Assembly (NCBI GenBank): GCA_001430745.1
Contig: KQ481955.1
Location: 715,428 to 743,571, forward strand
Origin: Auxenochlorella pyrenoidosa
Taxonomy: Eukaryota > Chlorophyta > Trebouxiophyceae > Chlorellales > Chlorellaceae
Reading direction: 5' to 3'
Length of the DNA stretch: 28,144 bases
The position numbers were made by a program, and so were the translations under genes. The notes beneath the pieces are model-generated. The model was not told where the DNA came from and searched no databases. It was given only the letters and a program-made list of their open reading frames with translations. Within the stretch, counting starts at the first letter, position 1, and every line of letters begins with the position of its first letter. Positions 9,801 to 19,797 of this stretch are shown in pieces.

Positions 9801-12800
9801 TGGCCCGCGCCGGGAGCCGCCTCAGCCACCACAGCGGCGGCATCAGCAACGGCAGGGCCCCCGGAAGCGCCCTTCTCGGCGGCGGCGGCAGCAGAGGCAG
9901 CAGCGCTGGCGGGCGCGCTGAGCGTGAAGGCGGGCAGGCCGGCTGGCAGCGCCTCGGGCAGGAGCAGGCCCAGCTGCTGCAAGGAGGTGAGCAGTTCCCG
10001 CAGTGCCAGGCCCTCCTCCTGCCCGGCCTCTGCCCCCGGCCCCGCCTCGGCGGGCACGTCGCTGCTGGCTGCGCCATCGCAGGCCTGCCAGCGGTAGCAG
10101 TGCAGCACGGCGCGCTCCTGCCCCAGGAGGCGGCGCAGTGAACCTGGCGACAAGCAGCGGGCCAGGGGTTGATGTGTATTCAGCAGAAAGCAGAGCGGCC
10201 GGCGCGCCACAATGCGGGTGCACCCTGGACCACTGCTCGCATGGGCAGCAGCCCGACAAGTGGGCCCTCTGCTCTGCACCAGCCAGAACCAAGCCAGCAC
10301 AGGGACAGCAGCCAGGCATGCCCACCCCTAAGCAGGCGCGGCTCCGCAGCTTCGATGACGACAGGGGGCAGCGGCTCGTGCTCCTTGTTTGCCAGCAGCT
10401 CGTCTGAAGGAACGGCAAGGGCACCTAGTGGTCTCAGGCAGGTGCAGTGCACAAACGCTGCTGATGATGACCAGATGTTAAGAAAACCGGCATACAGAGT
10501 AAGCAAGCATGCGCCAGGCCTTTGCTTTGCTGGCACAGCCAGCAGGCGGCGCAGCCAGCCGGCCGCTGACCCTCAGCAGCCCCAACCATCAGAGGGCTAC
10601 CAAACCTGGCTCCGCCAGCTTCCTGCGGCCGGCGGCCTGGGGCTGCTTGGGCTCGCGAGGGGTGCGGGGCGCGCTCGGGCGGCCGCGGGGCTCGTCCAGC
10701 ACAGCAGGCAGCAGGTAGTCATTCAGCGCCCCCAGCTGCAAGGGGTGGATGGAGAGTGGCAGGCTGGGCCATCTGGCGGGCTGGTGCTGGTCATGCTGTC
10801 ACGGCAGGACAAGCCGGAATGATCTGCAGTTTATGGGATGGACGCAGCAGTGCTGCATGGCCATACCCCCCCGTCGCAGCCTTGAGCGGCTCCCCAGGAC
10901 GTGGCCCTGCTGCCGGTGGTGGGTCACCGGGGGCCCAGCCCGCTGGAGGCGCTCGCCTGGTGCAGTTGCTTGCAGGCCTGCAGAGCCGCGGCCGCAATGG
11001 CGGCGCGCCGCCCTGTCATCAGCGCCCCGTCGGCCCAGGGCAGCGGCGAGTTGCTGGGCAGGAAGACGCGGGTGCGGAACGCTGCCGAACCGATGTGCTC
11101 TGCAGGGCGTGACGCTGGCCGGGCGGGTCAGTCCATGCCTCATCATCGAGGTGCTCTTGCCTTGCTGTTTGTTTGAGCATGCGGCATGGCACTCCCTTCC
11201 GGGCACGCACCTGAGCGGTACAGCGGGCGCAGCTGGGTGTACTCGTCCGCCGGCAGCCGTGACACATAGGAGTGCAGCAGCAGCTGCAGAGGACGGTGCA
11301 GGCATGGCGGGGTGGAGGAGGGGAGGGGAGGCAGGGAGACGGCGCAGACGGTTGGTTTGTGCAGGCTTGCCTGCCACTTGTGCAGCTCAGGTGCAGGCCA
11401 TCAGCCCCCGGCACTTGCCTGCGCATTCTCCAGCGTGACCTTGGCCCCGGTGGCCTCCACTTCGTACACTGGGGCCTGGGCCAGCGCTGCCTGCAAGCGA
11501 CTCGGTGCCGTCACCAGGGAGAGAGTCACATGGCAGCGCTGCTCTTGATCAGAAAGGGTATGTCGTTGGTCAGGGCATCAGAGCATGGTTTCCCAGAAGC
11601 AGGAGGCAGTCTTGTATAAAGTTTGCCCACATCCATGCCCATTGGACGTCGACCCTTGCAACTGGGCGCACAGAGGCAAGTCAGGAGTGTCATCCAAGCA
11701 ATGAGAATTATCTGACAGCAAGAGCCTGACCTGCAGTTCTGCTGAGGCAACAGCTGTGTCGTCTTCGTCCAGCTCCCCCGCCTGCAGCCGCTCAATGTTG
11801 AGGAGCACCTCCTGTGGTGAGAGAAGATGAGCAGGGGCAGAGGGGCAGAGAAATGTTTGGGCTCAACAAGCGGCAGGGAGCACGCCGCAGCAGAAACTGC
11901 GTCAGCAGGTGGCCAAGTGCAGGGGGTGCCTCAGCCAGGCCACCTTGTGTGCCTTTGGTAAGGGCAGGCGCTCCTTTTCTCCCCACCTGCCGCAGCTGCT
12001 GCTCATACTCCACCATGTAGCCCACCATCTGCGGCCGGGTCAAGGCCGGGTCAAGGCAGGCAGAGAGGCATGCTTGGCATCTGCTTAGGCACGCCGACTG
12101 CGCCAACCCACAGACTTGACTGCTCGGGTACTTCCATGCAGCCTGGCCGGCGCTCCCCCTCAACTCCACCCCATGCTGCCCCGGCAAGGCTGCTGCCTGC
12201 CAGGCAAAGCGAGGCAAGGCGCGCAAGGTCACCCCACAGACAAGAGTGCCAGGGAGCAGCAGCAGCCGCGCCTGCGCCTCCCCCTCCAGGTCCTCCTGCA
12301 CCATCATCACCAGCTCGCTGTTGGCCATGCGCGCCCGCCCCCGCGACTGGATGAAGCTCTGTGCGTCGGGCGGGGGGGAGGGGGGGGGGGCAGGAGGAGT
12401 GGGCCCGCTTGAGGGGGAGCTGTGCTGCGGTGTTGCGCACCAGTGTTGGGGACAGCGGGAAGGTGGTTGGACAGAAAGCCCCTTGGGGAGGTCAGTAACG
12501 CCAGTTCTGCTTGGGCAAGCAATCCTGATCGGTCACTCTAACGAATTGAGCCATCGCACCCAATGCATGATCCGGGTCACAGGCGCTGCTGCTCCTTGCC
12601 TGTGCCGAGGTGGGGAGGTCGAACCGCACCACCAGCTGGCACGACTTGACGTCGATCCCCTCCTCTGCCACTGCAGTGAGCGGGTGGGAGCAGCGGGGCG
12701 GAAGCGCAGTAGCATCGTGAGCAACCGCAGGACAAGGCTGGCTGGTGTGAAAGTAGCAGGGCTGCATGCCGCTCATGCGCTGCTGTAGCGAGGACGCTCA

Positions 12801-15800
12801 TGCAGGGCCGAGAGCGGCCAGCATCACCAGAGGTTGAGATGAGGAGGTTGAGGTCGCCCGCTCGGAAGCGACGAAGGATGCGGGACTGCTCCTGCAGGCC
12901 ATCGCAAGTGCATCGGTGTGCGGGTTACATGCCAGCTCGCCACAATGCAGAGGCGCATGTGCCGCACCTCAGCCCTGCACACGCCAGCACTGCTCTATCT
13001 ATGCCCATATCAGGTCAGCCTGAGCGTGCTGTCGGCACTTTTCAGCGGCAATGTGCCTCCTTGCCTGGCAGCCAAAGTCGGCATCCCCCACTCGGAGGCC
13101 CAGGCCCATGATGGGGAACGTCCTGAAGGTGCCCCGGGTGCAGGGCAGCTGGCTGCAGGCCGGGTGAAGTGGTAGGGAGACCAGTGGGGCAGTTTGGGGC
13201 CAGGGCTGCAAACCTGTGTGGGACCGGCCTGACGTGCTGTTCAGACTGGTCGTGCTCACGACAGATTCTGCAGCCACTTAGCAGGCAAGCCCACGCGCTG
13301 ATACCCCCTTGCCTGAGCAGCTTGTGCAGCGCCCAGGCGGCCATGCGCTGGGTAACAAAGAGTATGCCGCACCAGGCGCCCTTGCCATCCGCCGCATCGC
13401 TCCCTGCAGCCGCCGCCGCAGCGGGCAGGCGGTACTGCATGAGCTCGCCCGCCAGGGTGGCCAGCTTGGGCGTGACAAGTGAAAAGGGCGGCGCCGGGCC
13501 AGCCAGGGCAGTGGCGGCATGCAGCTGCCGAGCAAGCTCCAGGTTGTCGCTGCCCTGCAATGCGGCCGCTAGTGCGCTGCCCTCGCCGCTGCCAGCCGCA
13601 GCAGCATGTGCTGAGGCAGCCACGGCAGCTGCAGCCGCCGCGGATGCAGCGGCAGAGGCATCCGCCGCAGGCAGCTGGCTCTCTATGGCATGCTGCAGGT
13701 GCTGCGGCTGCACAGCGGCCAGCAGCTGCCGCATGGCCAGCAGCGGCTGCGCGCCCAGCAGCTGTCCTGCCGCCACACGGCTGCGCACATCGGCAAGGAG
13801 CGCCCAAAAGTCGGCAGGGGGTGCATGCTGGGCTGCGGCTGCCTTGTCGCTACCTCCGGGCTGCTCTGCTCCATCTCGCATCTGCTCCTCTCTGCCTGCT
13901 GCCTGGACTTTGTCAGCACAGTGGCTGCTGCTGCTGCCGCCTGCTTGCCCAGGGGTGGGCATGGCAGCAGCCCCTTGCACGTCAGATGCGGCATTCGGGG
14001 CCGGCAGGAAGGGTGGCTGCCCAAAGAGGGAGGCAAAGCCCTCCAAGACGTCCAGCACCGAGCCCTGAGCTGCCGCCTGCTCGCTCTCCACCTCTGCGGA
14101 TGGCAGGGCAGCGAGGGCAGAAGGCAACACTGCCTGTGGAGGTGTGACAGAGCGTGAGCCCATAACTGGCTGCATTCCCTGGCATCTGCACGGCATCACT
14201 TGGCGGACAGGGCAGGGCGGCCAGCTCCGGGCATGCATCCCTGGCCCCCCTTGCGAGCCCAATTGCCGCCCTCCTCACCAGCCAGCTCAAAGCCGTGCAG
14301 CATCACAGCCTCCACCAGCTCCGCCTCCCGCTGGGCCGCCTCCTCCTCTGCACACGCCGGAGCAGGAGCGAGCATGGGTGTTCTAGCGTGGCTCCCACAT
14401 CACTTGGATTTGTGCTTTGCAGCTGGGCACAAGCCCACCAAGGCAGGCAGCCATCCCGACCTCCTCCTGCCTCCCCCGCCCAGCAAGCCTACCTGATGCC
14501 ACCATGGCCTGCGCCTTCTCCCTGGCAGGCTGCCTATCCTCCTCCACGACCAGGCATCCATCCTCTTCTGGAGCCGCTTCTCCTGCTGCAAGGGCGGCAG
14601 CAGGGCCCGCCCCGGCAGGCTCTGCCGCGCCCCCCTCGCTGCCCCCGCCGCTGCTGCGGCCTGCCTGGCGCCTGCCCATGGGGGCATAGGTGTGGACAGG
14701 CGGCGGGCGCACGAGGGAGGAGAAGACCTCGGCGGCGCTCAGTGCCGCACAGAAGGGGCCCAGGGTCTGCGGAGTGGGCAGGGGTGGAGCATGCCCGCGG
14801 AGGTTCGCCAGGGAGGATGATGGACTGATGCCTACTGCATAGTACCGCTCATTGCTGCCCAAGAGGCAGTCTGACTGAAGCGGCTGGCCTTCCTTGCACT
14901 GCTGCCAGCACACAGCTGAGCATGTGGCTGCCGCACGATCTGCCGCCTGCCTGATGCACCGTGCCCCCGCCACACCTGCAGCACGTGTTCGACGCTGCTG
15001 AGCAGCTGGTCCAGCTTGGCGGCTGCAGGGAGGGCGGGACGCTAGGGGGTGAAGCGCAGCAGGGTGAGGAGCGCAGGGTGCCGGAGCACATCAGCTGCCC
15101 CCACTGCGTACCGCTCAACAAGGTAGACTTCTTGCTTCAAGGCCGCTGTGCCCTGGGGGTGCCATTTGCAGCCCGTTGNNNNNNNNNNNNNNNNNNNNNN
15201 NNNNNNNNNNNNNNNNNNNNNNNNNNNNNNNNNNNNNNNNNNNNNNNNNNNNNNNNNNNNNNNNNNNNNNNNNNNNNNNNNNNNNNNNNNNNNNNNNNNN
15301 NNNNNNNNNNNNNNNNNNNNNNNNNNNNNNNNNNNNNNNNNNNNNNNNNNNNNNNNNNNNNNNNNNNNNNNNNNNNNNNNNNNNNNNNNNNNNNNNNNNN
15401 NNNNNNNNNNNNNNNNNNNNNNNNNNNNNNNNNNNNNNNNNNNNNNNNNNNNNNNNNNNNNNNNNNNNNNNNNNNNNNNNNNNNNNNNNNNNNNNNNNNN
15501 NNNNNNNNNNNNNNNNNNNNNNNNNNNNNNNNNNNNNNNNNNNNNNNNNNNNNNNNNNNNNNNNNNNNNNNNNNNNNNNNNNNNNNNNNNNNNNNNNNNN
15601 NNNNNNNNNNNNNNNNNNNNNNNNNNNNNNNNNNNNNNNNNNNNNNNNNNNNNNNNNNNNNNNNNNNNNNNNNNNNNNNNNNNNNNNNNNNNNNNNNNNN
15701 NNNNNNNNNNNNNNNNNNNNNNNNNNNNNNNNNNNNNNNNNNNNNNNNNNNNNNNNNNNNNNNNNNNNNNNNNNNNNNNNNNNNNNNNNNNNNNNNNNNN

Positions 15801-18800
15801 NNNNNNNNNNNNNNNNNNNNNNNNNNNNNNNNNNNNNNNNNNNNNNNNNNNNNNNNNNNNNNNNNNNNNNNNNNNNNNNNNNNNNNNNNNNNNNNNNNNN
15901 NNNNNNNNNNNNNNNNNNNNNNNNNNNNNNNNNNNNNNNNNNNNNNNNNNNNNNNNNNNNNNNNNNNNNNNNNNNNNNNNNNNNNNNNNNNCCCTGTGAA
16001 CCCGGAGACAAGGGGGTCAAAGGTGATGCGGTGGGCGATGGGCGCCACACCCTCGTCGCCAAGGCGGCGCTGCAGCGAGCGCAGCCACTGGAGCCTGCAG
16101 TGCGCACAAAGGGCGTTTTGGTCCAGGTCAGCGTGCAGGTGGGCAGTCCAAGAGGACGGCCCTCTGACGGCCCCGATGGCCAGGTCAGGCACCACAAATC
16201 GCAGACCCCTGGGTGCCAGGGAGCCAGGTCCACATGGGCCCCGCGCGTGGCTGTGCCAGGGACTCCCCCCCAGCTCCTCCTCACTCAAAGTGCTCCCCGG
16301 CGCACTGCAGGCGGGCGCGCGCGCGGGCCAGCCGGCGCTGCAGGCCCTCAACCGCCCCGCCCTCCCAGCAGGTGGGCGGGTAGGCCACGACTCGCAGCTT
16401 GGGGGGGCATGACACCTGCGCCAAGGAGCACATCGATGGCCCTCGCGGTTGAAGAAGTGGTTCAGTCGACCCCTGTGCTTCCCCAGCGGACCCACTGTGC
16501 CGGTACCAGCAGAGATGCTGCCAGAAAGGTCACGGGAGCATCAAGGTAGTGATGCAGGACTTGCGCTGAGAGCGCACATCCAAACCAGCTGCCGAGAGCG
16601 TCGGGGGATGCCGCCACACCGAACACACCCACGCCCAGACCCTCTCTGTCGACTGGGCCCTCCCTTTAATGGTGCCACACCCCCACCCCACTCCCTTCAA
16701 ATGAGACATCCCTCCCCCTTCACACACCTCTTCAACGCTGGCACGGTTGACCACAGTGACCACCCGGGCATCCAGGTTGGCCTCCAGCACGCGGATGCGT
16801 GCCTCCATGTGCTCCTGGAGGGGGGCGGGCAGCCAGCCAGGTTCGGCAGCGCTCAGCAGCAGATGGGCCTGGACGCTCAGCCGGGTGAGCCCGGGGCGGG
16901 CCTCCGGGTTTGCTTGATGGCAGGCGACCAGGCTGGCCTGCCAGAATGCATGCTGAGCCCACTGGAATAGCCTGTAGCAGCTGGCAGGGCTGGTCTGAGC
17001 GGTCCAGGCAGGAGGCACCTGTGTTTCCTTCTTCTTGACGTTGGCGGGCGCCGCCGTCATGCCAAAGATGTGAGGCCGCGGCGCCAGCAGTGCGCTCTGT
17101 GGGCATGGCAACATCATGCTGGGGCCTTGATTCTGGACGTGAGAACAAGCAGGGGGGTACTGACGGGCGCGCTGCAGGCAGCACAGCCCTGCATGCCTAT
17201 TTGGAGCCTGCTGCTCTCCCTTTGTACTTCAGGCCAAGCCCTCCCATCCAGTGAGGTGCAAGACAGACGCCCGGCCGTGCCTGTGAGTGGTAGAACTGCT
17301 GCATGATGCGATTGTAAGGGTGCTTGGCCTTGGCGTGGTGCGCCTCATCAAAGCACAGCAGGTGGACCTGGCTCATCTGCGAGGTAGGTGTGGGAGCTGG
17401 GCTCAAGAACCCACCGCACCCCTCAGTGCGCGTGTAGCTGAGCTGGCATGCTGGCGTGGACGGGCGGCCAGGGCTGCCGGCAGGGCCTGCAGCCCTGCAA
17501 ACGGCTGCCAGTTCATGCCCTGCACAGTCCAGTGCATGCCTTGACGATGCCATGGCTCAGCAGGTTGAGCAGGATCTGTGGCGTCATGGCCAGCACGTCG
17601 TGGCTGGCAAAGGCGGCCCGCCACCTGAGGGGCAAGTGTGGAAAGGTGTGCAGGGAGGCCCTGGATCGCCAGCTGATGCCAGCGTGGTGATGACAGCCTG
17701 CCCCATGGGCGCTGCGGCACGTCTGCCACAAATCTTCACACTGCCGATTCAGGAAAGCTCTACGCACACAGGGCGTCGCTCTGCCCGGCAAGCAGGGTTG
17801 GTTCACAATGCGACTGAGCATGCTGCCCCACGGAAGCACTGTACAAGGCAGGGGTGAAAGCCCACCTGTCCTTCTCCCACAGGTCGCAGCCCATCTCCCC
17901 CACAAAGTGCGCCACCCGGTGGGCGCCCAGGTGCTGGCGCAGCACCTCGGCCTGCTGCAGCACCAGCGCCACCTGCGGGGCTTGGGCAGAGGCGTTGCAC
18001 GTGTGCTGTGCCTGCCCTGTGCAGCTAGGCCCAAGGGCTTGTCGGCTGCCCACACCTGCAGTTACGCTGCACCAGGGTGGCCGAACCGGCCAGAGGCGGT
18101 GCTAGCATGGCGCAGCCTACACTGGCAGGGCATGCGCCCAGCGCCCAACCCCACCTTGGGAGCCAGAAAGATGGCCACCCTGTGCTGTGCAGGGGTGGAA
18201 TCCAGGGCAATGATGTCAGGAGCCGGGACCGGCTGCTCCGCAATGTTGGCACGGGCCTGGCTGTGCTGCGCAGAGGTGCCGGGGCCACTATGCTGCGCTG
18301 CTGCATAGCTGCTTCTGCCGGAATTGCCTGATCCGGGCATGGCCAGCTGCTCGGCAGCATGCTCCGCTGGCGAATCAGCGGGCGTTGCGGGGCAAGTGGC
18401 AGCAGGTGCCTGCTTGGCTGCGGCTGCTGCTGCCGCCGCCGCCGCTGCCGCCGCGCGGCGCTCCTCCGCCAGGCGGTGCCGAATCAGCAGGACAGAGACA
18501 AAAGTTTTGCCTGATCCAGTGTCAAGAAACGCGATGATCTGGGCAGGGTCGAGTGGAGGGGAAGTGGTGCATTACAAACAATGCCGGACTGGAGAGCCCC
18601 GCCATAGCAGGGAACCCTATCACCTGGCCGCAGACGCCATGCGGCGTAACCTGCCCACTCACCCTGGCATTTACAAAATCCCCCTGCTACTCACATTTCT
18701 CTTCTTGGCCAGCTCCAGCAGCTCTAGCTGATACACACGAGCCTGCAACTGCGGGCCCTGCTCCGCCCGGCCTCCCGCGGCGCCCGCCGCGCCGCCGCTC

Positions 18801-18835
18801 GAGGGAGCCACCTCGGCAGCGTCTGGAGGCTCCAT
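3009..18835 (-). CDS. DCL: Dicer-like endoribonuclease, 43 visible exons plus an assembly gap
   Basis: Dicers cut long double-stranded RNA into small interfering or micro RNAs. The whole plant/animal Dicer order is visible: DExD/H helicase, DUF283, PAZ, RNase IIIa, RNase IIIb and a C-terminal dsRBD-like region. The start at 18835 gives a short Ala/Gly-rich leader and then YQLELLELAKKRN, the usual Dicer entry before Walker A. The stop is TGA at 3011-3009. Visible coding length is about 7.08 kb, roughly 2,360 residues plus whatever lies in the gap, which is longer than most Dicers. The excess is low-complexity Ala/Gly/Gln inserts. Exons join in phase throughout, so I read one gene rather than several. 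Both RNase III domains keep all four acidic catalytic residues, so the enzyme is predicted active. Exon coordinates are given in the domain entries. Family assignment is very secure; individual boundaries were inferred by eye. Confidence 0.95.
4099..5951 (-). other. DCL: Dicer exons 33-38: RNase IIIb domain
   Basis: Exons: 5951-5901, 5510-5367, 5170-5100, 4943-4878, 4740-4544, and 4185-4099. The domain opens with HTFKSKWLVDEALTHC. It then has MQRLEFLGDAVLDALVTTHF (first Glu/Asp), SQMHDMRSVAVNASRLALA, AVKHGLHTHVRHQSP and VLSDVVESLIGAVYVDTGGD (second Asp/Glu). All catalytic acids are present. The start of exon 34 is the least certain boundary; an acceptor ctcctag keeps phase. Introns 33 and 34 have AG|GC donors. 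A CAGG-type microsatellite lies in intron 37 near 4280-4320. Confidence 0.9.
6126..7385 (-). other. DCL: Dicer exons 28-32: RNase IIIa domain
   Basis: Exons: 7385-7277, 6999-6898, 6754-6683, 6478-6386, and 6235-6126. The signature LERLETLGDAFLKFA supplies the first Glu and Asp of the metal site. SSKVLADAMEALLGAF supplies the second Asp and Glu. The helices between read TKRKELVVANIHLAEAA and RRLRVLSFSMRNW. Exons 30 and 31 join directly, so the long acidic insertion found in vertebrate Dicer at this place is absent. A short open piece near 6590-6650 was considered as an extra exon and rejected. Intron 31 has a CAG|GCGAGC donor. Confidence 0.9.
7034..7079. repeat. Two-copy 26-bp-period direct repeat in a Dicer intron
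   Basis: GGCAAAAGATGCGAAAGTGG at 7034-7053 recurs with one change at 7060-7079. It lies in intron 28, just upstream of exon 29 in transcription order. It looks like a recent local duplication. Confidence 0.85.
7568..10143 (-). other. DCL: Dicer exons 25-27: large low-complexity insert and PAZ domain
   Basis: Exons: 10143-8739, 8558-7957, and 7730-7568. Exon 25 has 1,405 bp. It begins in a platform-like segment (LLGQERAVLHCYRW), continues through a long Ala/Gly/Ser/Gln-rich stretch, and ends with RVLVTTYNNSAYLY. Exon 26 holds another Pro/Ala-rich spacer and then TYARYYAERWG and QPLLVAARVSRQ, the PAZ hallmark. Exon 27 has LLPQLCIRHPVPTALWRPLG, matching the post-PAZ segment before RNase IIIa. 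PAZ anchors the 3' overhang of the RNA duplex and so sets product length. Confidence 0.85.
10326..12028 (-). other. DCL: Dicer exons 18-24: end of helicase and DUF283 (Dicer dimerisation) domain
   Basis: Exons: 12028-11987, 11811-11731, 11490-11419, 11283-11211, 11099-10957, 10735-10606, and 10424-10326. DUF283 is recognised from YEVEATGAKVTLENAQ joined to LLLHSYVSRLPADEYT. The number of residues between TGA and LP equals that in plant DCL1 as I recall it. It continues with AALQACKQLHQ joined to LGALNDYLLPAV, also an exact-length match. In other Dicers this dsRBD-like fold binds partner proteins or RNA. Introns 20 (CAG|GCAAGT) and 22 (CAG|GCGAGC) are GC-AG. Confidence 0.87.
12233..15022 (-). 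other. DCL: Dicer exons 10-17: helicase C-terminal half
   Basis: Exons: 15022-14976, 14766-14493, 14347-14279, 14129-13313, 13152-13065, 12891-12828, 12670-12600, and 12358-12242 (or to 12233). Exons 10-11 read KLDQLLSSVEHVLQ then TLGPFCAALSAAEVF, the Dicer LG-x-CA segment. Exon 13 is long (817 bp), with an Ala-rich insert before GILFVTQRMAAWALHKLL (motif IV). Exons 15-16 carry ILRRFRAGDLNLLIST and VAEEGIDVKSCQLVVRFD (motif V). Exon 17 carries SFIQSRGRARM (motif VI). The join from RFDLPTSAQ to SFIQSRGRAR gives the same spacing as plant DCL1 as I recall it. Introns 13, 14 and 16 have AG|GCAAGG donors. Confidence 0.88.
15179..15991. other. Assembly gap (N run) inside the Dicer gene
   Basis: There are 813 consecutive N. 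The gap falls in the region between the two helicase halves. Exon 9 runs into its right edge still in frame, and exon 10 (15022-14976) is preceded by a phase 1 intron, so at least one junction and perhaps further exons are hidden. The true length of the gap is unknown. Confidence 0.99.
15992..18835 (-). other. DCL: Dicer exons 1-9: helicase ATP-binding half
   Basis: Exons: 18835-18695, 18538-18155, 17972-17866, 17624-17540, 17376-17281 (or to 17269), 17096-17019, 16814-16728, 16415-16285, and 16094 into the gap. Walker A (motif I) is DTGSGKT at residues 53-59. It is followed by an Ala-rich insert and motif Ia near RVAIFLAPK (167-175). DVLAMTPQILLNLLSHG matches the Dicer motif around the Ib/Ic region. 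Motif II is DEAH (about 249-252) where plant and animal Dicers usually have DECH. Motif III is GMTAAP. Then follows an ARIRVLEANLDARVVTV segment, as in other Dicers. The donors of exons 4 and 5 are uncertain, because weak GC and GT donors are both in phase. Confidence 0.88.
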
Positions 18836-19797
18836 GCCTGGGCGCCGCGCTCCCCCTGTCCCTTAAAGGGCGAAGTATGGTCGGGGATTGCACCTGGGTC
18901 GTTCAGAAGTGGGCAAAGGGTGCTCGTGGTGCCACTGCCCAGCAGCCTCGGACCGGCCGTGCTGCTGCCAATAGGAGGGAACGCAGGCTCTGCTGCTCAT
19001 TGCTCTCGAGCCTGCTCGTCTCCCCCCGACACCATCACACGCTGCTACTCACTGTCAGTGCAGTCTGCAACACCAGCGGTGTCTGGGAGAGGAGCAGACT
19101 CCTGCACCCAGCTCTAGCGACCTTACAGTGCTGGGGGAGCTTTCAAGAGCCACACAGCATAGGCTGGAATGGCAGGGCTCAAGCCATGAGCAGCGAGCAC
19201 AGCGTGCGTGTTCCTGGTGCGCTGAGCCGGTGAGGGCAGCCCTTTCTATGCTTCATGCATTAGCCTCTGCCATTTGCCGTTCTCTCTGGGGTGGACTCTT
19301 TTTCTCGTTTCAGATGTTAAAGCTGGCGTCGAATGTTCGGCTCCGCAAGTTGACATCGCATTGGCTGTCACTGGATGGCGACGCTGTTTGAGATCTCTCA
19401 GAAGCGTTGGGAATCAATAGGGAGGGCTGTGGTCAACTCAACAGGGTCCGGTGGCACAGTGTTGTGGGGTGGAACGCTTTGGCTGGCATCAGGTGTTCAT
19501 GTAAATGTTTGACGGTCCGTCATGGATTGGCGCCGCAAGTCACTCAAACCTGTCATGGACGTCGGTCATCCTTGTGTTCTCGAGAATTGGACCTGGATTT
19601 AGGCTGCCAGTAGCCAAGAGCCATGCTTCAAGGCCAGCACACGGCAGGATGTGTTGTCAAACCCTAGCGAGGGGGTGGTGAGTTGCACAGGCTTGCTAAG
19701 TGCGGTACAGGAGTGGAGGATAGCAGGGCACAGCAACATGGCAAACACCAGCCCGTTTCATTTCCCAGTGGTTCCTCGAGCTCGAGGCGTGAGTCAC
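18836..19797. other. Intergenic region upstream of Dicer and downstream of the first cysteine-rich gene
   Basis: No gene is supported on either strand. The region should contain the Dicer promoter and 5' UTR and the 3' UTR of the cysteine-rich gene on its right. No TATA box is evident close to the Dicer start. A TGTAA on the minus strand (19127-19123) may be the polyadenylation signal of the cysteine-rich gene. The stretch 19300-19600 is less GC-rich than the flanking exons. Confidence 0.5.
19123..19127 (-). terminator. Possible TGTAA polyadenylation signal of the first cysteine-rich gene
   Basis: TGTAA on the minus strand lies about 670 bp after the stop codon and about 290 bp before the Dicer start codon. 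TGTAA is the established poly(A) signal of Chlamydomonas and related green algae. A 5-bp motif alone is weak evidence. Confidence 0.25.

Noticed and set aside
12367..12390. Long G run on the plus strand as a candidate regulatory tract
   Set aside because: On the coding strand it is the polypyrimidine tract just before the exon 17 acceptor of Dicer, which explains it.
13169..14068. Plus-strand open frame opposite Dicer exon 13
   Set aside because: It is the shadow of the Ala-rich minus-strand exon that carries helicase motif IV.
14961..16549. Several long open frames spanning the N block
   Set aside because: They are open only because N codons contain no stops, so they carry no evidence of coding.
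18553..19233. Plus-strand 226-codon open frame overlapping the Dicer start
   Set aside because: It is antisense to Dicer exon 1 and runs into its upstream region, with no recognisable domain or signal peptide.
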